This document shows positions 1 to 5,785 of a stretch of DNA of 8,137 nt, in pieces. Positions within the stretch are counted from its first letter, which is position 1. Each line of letters opens with the position of its first letter. The position numbers and the translations under genes are program-made. The stretch covers positions 1 through 8,137 of the forward strand of contig JAADDM010000289.1 in NCBI GenBank assembly GCA_013153955.1, read 5' to 3'. The DNA comes from Gammaproteobacteria bacterium (GTDB taxonomy: Bacteria > Pseudomonadota > Gammaproteobacteria > Thiomicrospirales > Thiomicrospiraceae). The notes under the pieces are model-generated. The model was not told the origin of the DNA. It saw nothing but the letters and a program-made list of their open reading frames with translations, and made no database searches.

Positions 1-2
1 GT

Positions 3-164
3 TCAAGATCACTAAAATTTGATATTTCTCACATTCTAGGTTTAATTAGACATGCTGAGAAATATGTTTTTTCTCTAAATTTAGAAAGTCTTTCAACAAT
101 GTCTGTTTTTGATGCAGCTTGCTTGAAAGATAGAGATTCTAAATTTAAAGATAAGGAAAATTAA
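3..164 (+). CDS. C-terminal fragment of an unidentified plus-strand ORF (partial)
   Basis: An open frame enters from the left edge of the window and runs 53 codons to a TAA at 162-164. It ends with the residues SVFDAACLKDRDSKFKDKEN. An uninterrupted run of this length is uncommon in such AT-rich DNA, and the residue mix (amphipathic middle, charged end) looks like real protein. The opposite strand has stops throughout. It runs against the retroelement genes, so it could be the end of a host gene or of another mobile element next to, or interrupted by, this one. I do not recognise the family, and chance openness cannot be excluded. Confidence 0.35.
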   Translation, partial: SRSLKFDISHILGLIRHAEKYVFSLNLESLSTMSVFDAACLKDRDSKFKDKEN

Positions 165-233
165 TATAAATATATCTAAAGTTCGTTCAACCTAGTCTGA
201 ATTACTTCAGCTGGTCTAAAAACTTTCTTAGCA

Positions 234-359
234 ATGTCTCAGTCTGAAGAGCCCTTTTGGAAAAGATTTCCTCATCGTGAGTCATCACCGGTTTCCTCTC
301 ACTCCTTCCCTCCCCCTCAAAAGAAAAGAAAGAGTAGAAGCCGAAGAAAAAGGACCTAA
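234..359 (+). CDS. 41-residue ORF with an Arg/Lys-rich C-terminus
   Basis: This small ORF begins MSQSEEPFWKRFPHRESS and ends in PPPQKKRKSRSRRKRT before a TAA. The start has a purine at -3 and sits just after a plausible splice acceptor (a pyrimidine-rich stretch ending in TTAG at 225-231). The basic tail would act as a nuclear localisation or RNA-binding arginine-rich segment if the protein is made. It lies 70 bases after the end of the plus-strand ORF at 3-164, so both may belong to one transcription unit. It also covers the purine tract at 302-318 read on the other strand, so part of its composition may be incidental. The stop could be a frameshift product, because an overlapping frame stays open to 510. 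No family is recognised. Confidence 0.3.
   Translation: MSQSEEPFWKRFPHRESSPVSSHSFPPPQKKRKSRSRRKRT
302..330 (-). other. Second polypurine tract with upstream U-box
   Basis: On the minus strand a T-rich box (CTTTCTTTTCTTTT) is followed by the 17-base all-purine run GAGGGGGAGGGAAGGAG (318 to 302) and then immediately by TGAGAGG. A U-box, then a polypurine tract, then TG is the layout of plus-strand priming sites next to 3' LTRs. It resembles the tract at 2250-2277 in order, length and part of the bases upstream (GGCT...AC.CTTTCTTTT in both). It could instead be a by-product of the plus-strand ORF that covers it. Confidence 0.35.
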
Positions 360-372
360 GGCACTAGAGTCC

Positions 373-390
373 TTCTACTTAGGGGCACCA
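373..390 (-). other. Candidate tRNA primer-binding site
   Basis: The minus strand reads TGGTGCCCCTAAGTAGAA, starting five bases after the CA end of the candidate LTR at 396. Its complement ends in GGGGCACCA, a plausible tRNA 3' end. An A sits at the discriminator position, a C at position 72 and a C at position 61, as expected for a tRNA. No specific tRNA is recognised. If real, this would be the start of a new internal region, which conflicts with the plus-strand ORFs further left. Confidence 0.22.
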
Positions 391-659
391 ATAATTGTTA
401 AGGGTACTTGGGCTAGAGGCCTTTGGCTAGTCCGCATATCCAATCGGCAGATGACTGGGAATGATACAAACCCGCATATCTGCTCTCAAAGGATGACAAG
501 ACAGGCTTAAGCTTAATCCCAAAGTCCTTAACTTTTTAGTCAGCCTTTTAGGTACTTTCAGCCATTGCCTGGCTTCAAGTCACTACTGCTTTAGATCTAG
601 CTACTTCTCAATATACTTGGAACCTAGCTAACCAATAACTTAGACATACCTTTGATTAC

Positions 660-665
660 TTTATT
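660..665 (-). terminator. Poly(A) signal AATAAA downstream of the second promoter
   Basis: The minus strand reads CTTAATAAAG about 160 bases after the TCAGTT initiator-like site. This spacing suits an R region with its own polyadenylation signal in a retroelement LTR. Confidence 0.35.
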
Positions 666-818
666 AAGATCCCGAAGTAGGACATCTGGACGGCAATTGG
701 CTCATGTATCAGTCTCACTAACAAAGAGGGGCTGCATACATGGACTCCGGTGAACTTTCAAAGCTCCAAAAGGTTCTCACAGTAACACTGCACTATATCA
801 TCACAGATTAATCACTAA

Positions 819-859
819 AACTGAACTAACTCAATTGAGAACTTTTGCGAGCTTTTATA
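819..859 (-). promoter_or_regulatory. Core promoter: TATA box plus Inr
   Basis: A TATAAAAGC box on the minus strand (859-851) is followed by TCAGTT (824-819). TCAGTT matches the arthropod-type initiator consensus TCA(G/T)TY. The distance from the first T of the box to the initiator A at 822 is 37 bases, slightly longer than usual. No ORF of note follows it within the window. That fits an LTR promoter whose transcript starts in R rather than a promoter for a neighbouring gene. Confidence 0.4.
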
Positions 860-1028
860 CCCCTTTTCATCAAGATAAGGATCTTGTCAGACAAAGGGTT
901 GAACTAAACTGGAATGTCTGGTTGCACTCAACGTGCCTCCAACATTCCCACCGGGGCCAAAAGTGAGTGGCAACCAGCGGTTGATACCCACTGCCTAGTC
1001 TTACCATGATCGGGCGGGGAGTACCCTC

Positions 1029-1034
1029 TTTATT
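1029..1034 (-). terminator. Poly(A) signal AATAAA after the 287-residue ORF
   Basis: The minus strand reads GGCAATAAAGAGGG, 138 bases after the stop of the 287-residue ORF. It is the first canonical AATAAA downstream of that gene and would close a short transcription unit that opens at about 2111. Confidence 0.4.
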
Positions 1035-1171
1035 GCCTTAAAACTAACTTAAAATTACATGAAGAAATTATGTACAATAGATAATTAACTTAACACTAAA
1101 TGATAGAGAGAAGACAGGTGGTGAAGCGGGATAGTTGAAGAAGTCCTTAATCCTAATATTGTCGGGAAAGC

Positions 1172-2035
1172 TTATTTGGCCTGAAAAAGCTTTCTCCATT
1201 CGGTAACTCGGGACGCTCCCTGTTGCGGACGAGGGGGTTGAGCTGCCAGGATGGCCTGAGGAACTATAGTTTGATACGCTGTCGTAACCACAGGCTGGGG
1301 TTGCTGCTGAGGGTTACCGTTTGCAGATCCGTTGCGCCTCTTCTTGGTGCTGGTAGATTGCTGATTGGTTACCTTTGGTTGCTGCACGGCTGGAGGTGTG
1401 GCAACCGGAGGTTCCTCTGCTTCGCGAGTGATGCGCACCGTGGGAATGCGAACTTCGTTGTTCTGCAGGTGTCTAGCTGCGAAAACCGGAAGCTGGATGA
1501 GTTCTTGTAGAAAACCCGCATGTTCCCGTTCAAATTCGTTGATGGCCTGGGCGGGCGATAACTCCTTCTTGTAAGGTGTCGCGTAGATGTAGACATCAAT
1601 CGTCCTAAGCAGGATTGGCTGTCCTTGGAGATGCTCTTCCGTTACGAGGCATTGATCCGGGTCCTGGATGAGGGCATCTATTGGCACGATCGAATTGTCC
1701 TGCCGTTTTCCGAATACTGCCGTACCTATCGATTCCGGCGATGTCACGTAGCAGTACCCGACGTCCCTTGCTGTCTTTAGTAGGGCGATCATAGCCAGGT
1801 TCAGAATGGATATAGCCCTGGCTTGAAGGGCCTGCATGCATTGGGACATGCTCCAGCGTTTGGGCTTCTCAACCATTACCGTATGCGCGAGATCGGGGGC
1901 CGGCCGTCCTTTGACATGACAGCGGATGAAGAACCATGGTGTCCTTGCGGTGGAGGTCTCCATCGAAGCGTCTTCTTCGAAGAGCTTGGCCATCTCTTCA
2001 ACGGTTTCTTCGCTGTTGTTACGAATTGGCTCCAT
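1172..2035 (-). CDS. Orphan 287-residue protein encoded downstream of env
   Basis: The family is not recognised. The start ATG has a good context (A at -3, G at +4) and begins MEPIRNNSEE. Residues 1-30 are acidic. Residues about 33-200 look like a folded domain with alternating helices and hydrophobic strands (for example AISILNLAMIALLKTARDVGYCYVTS, given here only as positions 74-99, and RTIDVYIYATPY at 144-155). Residues 203-275 are low-complexity Pro/Gln/Thr with a basic KKRR cluster at 231-234, a possible nuclear signal or nucleic-acid contact. The end is RVTEWRKLFQAK. There is no signal peptide, membrane segment or CCHC knuckle. The gene lies after env and after the polypurine tract, and it has its own TATA box and AATAAA, so it behaves like a separately transcribed accessory gene. 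A divergent Gag-like or regulatory protein is possible, but nothing in the sequence proves either. Confidence 0.75.
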   Translation of the reverse strand: MEPIRNNSEETVEEMAKLFEEDASMETSTARTPWFFIRCHVKGRPAPDLAHTVMVEKPKRWSMSQCMQALQARAISILNLAMIALLKTARDVGYCYVTSPESIGTAVFGKRQDNSIVPIDALIQDPDQCLVTEEHLQGQPILLRTIDVYIYATPYKKELSPAQAINEFEREHAGFLQELIQLPVFAARHLQNNEVRIPTVRITREAEEPPVATPPAVQQPKVTNQQSTSTKKRRNGSANGNPQQQPQPVVTTAYQTIVPQAILAAQPPRPQQGASRVTEWRKLFQAK

Positions 2036-2249
2036 TGTATATTCTTGGCAGTTTTTCGTTGACTAACTTGAAGGTTGAGGAAGTTTACTCAGTGTTGTTC
2101 AAAATCGAACTGGTGAGTTTTTTGCTCAAAGCTGCTTTTATATCCAATTTGTTAGTAAACAATTGAATATTTCAGCTGACCAAAACCGGTTTATCATACT
2201 TATTGACAAGTTGATTCACACCTTTGGTCGAAATAAAAAGTTTTCACTA
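2036..2249 (-). other. Leader and U3-like region before the 287-residue ORF
   Basis: This AT-rich non-coding stretch begins just after the polypurine tract with TAGTGAAAAC. Errantivirus LTRs often begin AGTGA or AGTTA, and most LTRs begin TG, so 2248 or 2246 is the natural LTR start. It contains a 7-base inverted repeat (GACCAAA at 2178-2184 with TTTGGTC at 2223-2229) and the TATA/initiator pair at 2142-2108. No AATAAA follows before the ORF, so by itself this is not a complete LTR. Confidence 0.4.
2108..2142 (-). promoter_or_regulatory. TATA box and initiator for the 287-residue gene
   Basis: The minus strand reads GGATATAAAAGCAGC (TATAAAAG at 2142-2135), followed by CACCAGTTCG with an initiator-like CCAGTT. 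The A at 2111 lies 31 bases after the first T of the box, which is the expected spacing. The predicted transcript has a 75-base leader before the ATG at 2035. Confidence 0.5.
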
Positions 2250-2277
2250 TCCTCCTCCCCTCCCCTAAAAGAAAGGG
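2250..2277 (-). other. Polypurine tract with U-box (plus-strand primer site)
   Basis: The minus strand has CCCTTTCTTTT (2277-2267), then the 17-base run AGGGGAGGGGAGGAGGA (2266-2250), then TAGTGAAAAC. This U-box plus purine tract is a textbook site where retroelement RNase H leaves the primer for plus-strand DNA synthesis, directly upstream of a 3' LTR. It lies about 300 bases after the env stop, as expected for the end of the internal region. The presence of a gene beyond it is the surprise. Confidence 0.6.
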
Positions 2278-2573
2278 TGTGAGCCGGGTTTTGGGCCAGC
2301 CCGCGGTGAACAGAAAACTGCGGCCGTAGTCCTACAAGCGTAGTGACCTCAAGCCTCAATTTTTAAGCAAGGACCAGGCTGAGCATAGGCATATGTCAGC
2401 TGATTTTTATGCACGGTAATTTTCATGAACCAATTTAAGCGTAGTTAACGCTAATTGCTATTCCAATGTTTTATTACCTATTTTACATTTTTATTTTCTT
2501 TTTATTTTTTTTTTTTTTTCTAACCTGTACCTGATTTATGCAGATCTGAGGTTGAATTTTATTTGCTAGTTAC
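2278..2573 (-). other. 3' non-coding region of env with A-rich tract
   Basis: There is no credible ORF here. An AATAAA lies at 2563-2558, only 11 bases after the env stop. A run of 15 A (2519-2505) and a wider A-rich stretch to about 2485 lie downstream, and another AATAAA-like motif sits near 2474-2469. The remainder (2280-2400) is moderately GC-rich and has no feature I can name. Confidence 0.45.
2558..2563 (-). terminator. Poly(A) signal AATAAA after env
   Basis: GCAAATAAAATTC on the minus strand places AATAAA 11 bases after the env TGA. A 15-A run starts about 38 bases further on, which is where a poly(A) tail would begin on a retrocopied transcript. Confidence 0.4.
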
Positions 2574-4679
2574 TCAAGCATTGAAATCCGGGGCCGGAGG
2601 TAATGCTGTTTCGTAGCTGTGGCGTTGGCTCTGGGTCGGCCCTGGGGCGTTCCGAGGCAATGCCGCGGGTGGGACATCGTAGTTTGCGAGCCTTGTTGGA
2701 TCGAAACCGTGACGTGCCTGCAGTTCCACCGTCTGAGGAATTGCTGTCCGGGCCAGGTCCGGATACAATCTCATAATGTGGGGCTGCTGGAGAAGCCTGT
2801 TAAGCAACGCAATCATCCGTTCAGCCGCTTGCTCAGTGAATCCCAAATGCGGGTCAAACATTTGGTTCATCTGGCCTCGTACTCTCCGGATTTTTGAGCT
2901 TGCTCTATTGGCTCGGAAATGAATATAGCCTGCGTAGAGGACTACGGCGGCTACTATTACTAAAATCAGCACTATCACGCCTGTGATAACTGTGATTATT
3001 GAAAGAATGTGGCTAATTTTCCAAGGGTTGGAATACTTAGCCAATCCTCGTAGTTTTACTACTTTCGCAACTTTCGCAAAAGTTGTGTTAAGCAGCATGA
3101 CCTGTTGTCCCATTCGGCGTGCTTCCACAATTTTTGTGGGGCCGTCAATATGAGATTGCAAGCCTTTATGATGGACAGTGGCCTTGCACCCTGGAGGGAG
3201 TTCCAACACACCAGCATCCGTCAAGACAAAGTTCGTCAATGCGCCATCATCACATTGTACAGTAGCCGTGGCGTTAGTCTTAAATCGAAAGACGAAGCCC
3301 CGCGGGAACTTTGTAATATAGTGCTTGTTGACATAGGGTCGCCAGGCACAGTTATTGATGGGTTGGCCGACGATCTGAGCTACTCCACATGGAGCGAAAG
3401 TCGTCGCCGTTTCCTTCGCTGGAGCTCGACAACCGCTCTTCTGGCAGAGAGAGAGTTGCAGCTCGGTTAAAGGAATAAAGGCAGAGCCCCTGCTTCGCAT
3501 CGCGATTAAGGGGGTCGGAATCTCGGGAACGAAGCCGCTGGCGAGATCCGGGATTGCCAAAATCCTGTACAAAAGGAAGACGTCCTTTTCGTATGCAGGA
3601 ATCGTCGTAGTTAGGCGGAATGAATTCTGTGTTACCAGATCCACTTCCGATCGTAACTCCGAGATGGGTCTTAAAAACGTGAACTGTGGGAGTTCAGCTT
3701 TAAGTTCTTTGTAAATCATGGGAGTGAAGACTAACTGGCTAGTTCGGTGATTTGCAGAGGCAAATATGACTAGCTGCAGTGCTTCAATCTTATGATTGAT
3801 TTCGAGTTCAATCTTTTGCAGATATTCCTCGAAACGATTGAACAGATTGATGAGCTGTACCTGGCCAGCCAGGAAGATCGTCATCTTGTCTGTTTTTTCG
3901 TAAAGGGCCGCAATGTCCTCAGTCATGAGACTTCGCAACGATTGCTGGTCTTTTACGATTGTATCCAAGGCCCTAGTTTGGTCCCTTAGATTTGCCAAAA
4001 TCTGATCTTGGGCTGCCGCTCTTACACGGAGTTCCTCAATCGAATAAGTATTGGCTTTAACGCTCCTTCTCAGTTTATACTGGTGGTAGGCGTTAACAAA
4101 GGCCGAAATCATCACTAAAGGCAAAGCCCGTCGCTGACGATCATAGCCAAGGGAGCTGGCCCCTTCGTCGGAATTTCTTCCTTGAAGTGGGATAAGTGCC
4201 CTGTTAATGCGGCGTTGTACATCGGCCTTCCGATTTTCCCATTTTCCCACGAAAGTTGCGCAATTCAGTTGAAGAGGCAATTCCGTCGCAAATAGGGATT
4301 TTCTAAGGTCAGTGTACCGCAATCGATCTCTAGTGGACCAACCATGGGCTGGTGATTCCCAAAGATCGAGTGTTGCTTTTACTCCCTCTCGAAACTTGTT
4401 GCCAGGAATGAGAGATTTCGAGCAAGCATCATTAAGGATCTCAATCGCCTCTGCGAGGAGTTGCAAATCCTTGGATAATGCTGTGAAGTCGATCACTCGT
4501 CTGAGTTTGACTTCTTGTTTTTCGAAACGAATCTTGCCTGTTGTGAGAAAAGCAATTCCGTTTCTAACCGCGATTGAAGACTTAAGCTGCTTGCCGTAGT
4601 CTTCGCTCGTTTGCAAATCTACTTGCGTCAGTTGAGCTAAAAGCACAATGCACAGCAAATTTGATTTTACGAAGTTCAT
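2574..4679 (-). CDS. env: Envelope fusion glycoprotein, baculovirus F / errantivirus Env type
   Basis: This is a predicted class I membrane-fusion glycoprotein that would give the element an infectious or cell-to-cell route. The 701 residues begin with a signal peptide (about 1-22). RQRR at 181-184 is a furin-type cleavage site, followed by a hydrophobic segment (ALPLVMISAFVNAY) suited to a fusion peptide. A helical coiled-coil stretch (about 213-300) comes next. The C-terminal part has the baculovirus F/gypsy Env pattern: IPAYEKDVFLLYRILAIP near 360-377, a set of cysteines (412, 417, 431, 444, 476, 498) and GVLELPPGC at 490-498. One membrane segment spans about 558-584, leaving a cytosolic tail of about 115 residues. 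N-glycosylation sequons occur at NAT (469) and NTT (531). The start has A at -3 and lies just after a CACAG splice-acceptor-like site, consistent with expression from a spliced RNA. The frame is intact. The family assignment rests on motif layout, not alignment. Confidence 0.85.
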   Translation of the reverse strand: MNFVKSNLLCIVLLAQLTQVDLQTSEDYGKQLKSSIAVRNGIAFLTTGKIRFEKQEVKLRRVIDFTALSKDLQLLAEAIEILNDACSKSLIPGNKFREGVKATLDLWESPAHGWSTRDRLRYTDLRKSLFATELPLQLNCATFVGKWENRKADVQRRINRALIPLQGRNSDEGASSLGYDRQRRALPLVMISAFVNAYHQYKLRRSVKANTYSIEELRVRAAAQDQILANLRDQTRALDTIVKDQQSLRSLMTEDIAALYEKTDKMTIFLAGQVQLINLFNRFEEYLQKIELEINHKIEALQLVIFASANHRTSQLVFTPMIYKELKAELPQFTFLRPISELRSEVDLVTQNSFRLTTTIPAYEKDVFLLYRILAIPDLASGFVPEIPTPLIAMRSRGSAFIPLTELQLSLCQKSGCRAPAKETATTFAPCGVAQIVGQPINNCAWRPYVNKHYITKFPRGFVFRFKTNATATVQCDDGALTNFVLTDAGVLELPPGCKATVHHKGLQSHIDGPTKIVEARRMGQQVMLLNTTFAKVAKVVKLRGLAKYSNPWKISHILSIITVITGVIVLILVIVAAVVLYAGYIHFRANRASSKIRRVRGQMNQMFDPHLGFTEQAAERMIALLNRLLQQPHIMRLYPDLARTAIPQTVELQARHGFDPTRLANYDVPPAALPRNAPGPTQSQRHSYETALPPAPDFNA

Positions 4680-4687
4680 TGTGTTAC

Positions 4688-4690
4688 CTG
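4688..4690 (-). promoter_or_regulatory. Candidate splice acceptor for env mRNA
   Basis: The minus strand reads ATTCTCACACAG followed by GTAACACAATG, with the env ATG at 4679. Errantivirus env is normally expressed from spliced RNA, so an acceptor just before the ATG is expected. The pyrimidine tract is weak. Confidence 0.35.
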
Positions 4691-4925
4691 TGTGAGAATT
4701 ATTACCTTATTTTCACCGTAAAGTTACTCAGTGGCGTTGAAAAACTTAACTGACGTAACTTCGTGGTCGTGAAAACTACAATGCTTTACCTTATTAGATA
4801 AGATTGCAATTTTTCTCGTTTTTCTATTTTGAGCTAACGATGAGATAATATCTTATCTATGCTAACCTAAATATTCAAATTTTCTAGATTTTTAACGGAG
4901 AAAGAGCTTTATATGACTTAATCCC
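4691..4925 (-). other. AT-rich env upstream region with TATA-like box and GATA sites
   Basis: No ORF lies here. The minus strand has TATAAAGC at 4913-4906, about 230 bases before env and right at the edge of the GC-rich block, so env could have its own promoter. Two AGATAAG-type motifs (4795-4801 on plus, about 4851-4857 on minus) match GATA-factor sites. I see no clear initiator at the expected distance, so promoter function is a weak call. Confidence 0.25.
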
Positions 4926-4946
4926 TACCTCTGAAGCGCTAAGGCT
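4926..4946. repeat. Left copy of imperfect direct repeat flanking the GC-rich block
   Basis: The plus strand reads TACCTC, 8 bases, TAAGGCT. The right copy at 5764-5785 reads TACCTC, 9 bases, TAAGGCT. The two sit at the composition boundaries of the GC-rich block, about 838 bases apart. Read on the minus strand, both contain a splice-donor-like GAG|GTA. Confidence 0.35.
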
Positions 4947-5148
4947 ACATGATGCATGTCGATTTGTGGGTCAACTCGTCCGATCTCAGCGCCAATTCTC
5001 CTGTGGGCTCAATCCCCATCATCCGTGGGCCCTTACTAACCTCAACATCGAACATCCCAACTACGAAGTCACAGGACGGAGCCGTGGCTGGAAACCATTA
5101 CTACGAACCGGACACTCGAAGTAACCATTGAGCAGTGACCCGCGCGGA

Positions 5149-5169
5149 GATCTCCCCGGGAGGGGGATC
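5149..5169. other. GC-rich hairpin
   Basis: GATCTCCC can pair with GGGGGATC (8 pairs including one wobble) around a five-base loop, inside the GC-rich block. This suggests local RNA structure. Confidence 0.3.
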
Positions 5170-5290
5170 GGGTACATCGCGGTGTGACATAGCCTTACAT
5201 CCCGGTCAGGCGCTGAAGGTGATCTGGTGGTCGTTCTAACAACCTCAGTCAGGGGAATCGTCCGAGTCTACCCCTCCCTTTTCTCAGTCC

Positions 5291-5306
5291 ACAAACCATG
5301 GTTTGT
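5291..5306. repeat. Perfect 16-base palindrome
   Basis: ACAAACCATGGTTTGT is its own reverse complement and is the longest perfect palindrome I saw in the block. It may be a dimeric protein site or chance. Confidence 0.35.
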
Positions 5307-5760
5307 ATTCCGTCAGCTAACTTTCGTTATAAACAGGACTACCCCCACCGGTCTAGCCAGGGTGGAGCGGGGCTTACATCTCACCTCAGGGACTATTACT
5401 TTCCGTAGCCTGAGTCATCGGGAAGCCCCATGGCTCACAGAGTAGAGACGGTTAAGGAGTTTATCTTACGCCCCTGAATCCGCATAGTAACTCCCGTGGG
5501 TATCCAGACCCCCTTCAATCATTCCCGCCGAGCAAAGTCTTCTAAGCAGACGGCTTCCACCGACCGTCGTCACCGGGTGAGCATGTCGGCGCTAGGTATG
5601 CTCGGTCCTCCGCCTTTCGGGTCCGAGAATGGATCACCAGGTCGCCCCGAGTATATCCGCCGTTGACCGCCGAAGTGCAAAGTAACCGTCTTGACAAGAA
5701 TCGCGCCTTCCAGGCCAACTGAGCCTCCATCATCGGATTTGTCCCAAAAATCGAGTCATC

Positions 5761-5770
5761 ACTTACCTCG
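5761..5770 (-). promoter_or_regulatory. Strong splice-donor consensus
   Basis: The minus strand reads CGAG|GTAAGT, an excellent 5' splice-site match. It sits after the pol stop and at the right edge of the GC-rich block. Joined to the acceptor at 4688 it would remove an intron of about 1.08 kb containing the whole block. Confidence 0.4.
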
Positions 5771-5785
5771 TTGCTCTTTAAGGCT
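5764..5785. repeat. Right copy of imperfect direct repeat flanking the GC-rich block
   Basis: TACCTC...TAAGGCT, partner of 4926-4946, with 13 exact bases at the ends and a diverged middle. Confidence 0.35.

Larger units (their letters stand above)
396..944 (-). repeat. Candidate LTR, or promoter/poly(A) region
   Basis: This stretch of more than 500 bases has no long ORF. Read on the minus strand it has LTR logic. It begins TGTTGGAGGC after a short purine run (GGTGGGAA) and carries a TATA box (859-851). A TCAGTT initiator follows (A at 822), then an AATAAA (665-660), and the stretch ends CCCTTAACA at 396. The ends share a four-base inverted repeat (TGTT/AACA). No second copy is in the window, so identity with another LTR cannot be tested. 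The outer limits are a guess. An alternative is that the LTR starts at 2246 and this is only its R-U5 part. Confidence 0.3.
4930..5763. other. GC-rich non-coding block between pol and env, nature unknown
   Basis: Some 830 bases are clearly richer in G+C than the AT-rich DNA on both sides. No frame on either strand is open beyond about 72 codons, and no peptide looks familiar. The block has several short inverted repeats: a hairpin-capable GATC-CCC/GGG-GATC at 5149-5169, a perfect 16-base palindrome at 5291-5306, GAGCAT/ATGCTC at 5579-5603 and CTCGG/CCGAG at 5601-5627. I found no rRNA, tRNA or ribozyme landmark. It could be a structured RNA element of the retroelement, an intron, or an inserted foreign or non-autonomous sequence. 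Confidence 0.4.

Noticed and set aside
2037..2246. A complete short LTR of about 210 bases between the polypurine tract and the 287-residue ORF
   Set aside because: There is a TATA box but no poly(A) signal before the ORF. The sequence after it (TGGAGCC...) does not look like a tRNA complement, and no matching copy is in the window.
3105..3470. Plus-strand 121-residue ORF opposite env
   Set aside because: It lies antisense within the intact env frame and has no domain or independent signals.
2574..4679. Window as a baculovirus genome because of the F-like protein
   Set aside because: The neighbouring integrase GPY/F module and the polypurine tract point to a retroelement. F-type Env is well known in errantiviruses.
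4949..5445. Two plus-strand ORFs of 60 and 72 residues in the GC-rich block
   Set aside because: They have no recognisable composition, are short in GC-rich DNA and are not joined by clear splice sites.
5579..5630. Stem-loop cluster as a tRNA gene or tRNA-derived SINE
   Set aside because: There is no B-box (GGTTCRANNCC) or A-box, and the short stems overlap and exclude one another.
4930..5763. GC-rich block as 18S/28S/5.8S rRNA
   Set aside because: I looked on both strands for well-known conserved rRNA stretches and found none. No domain could be placed.
4930..5763. Hammerhead ribozyme or group II intron domain V
   Set aside because: There is no CTGANGA...GAAA core and no recognisable domain V on either strand.
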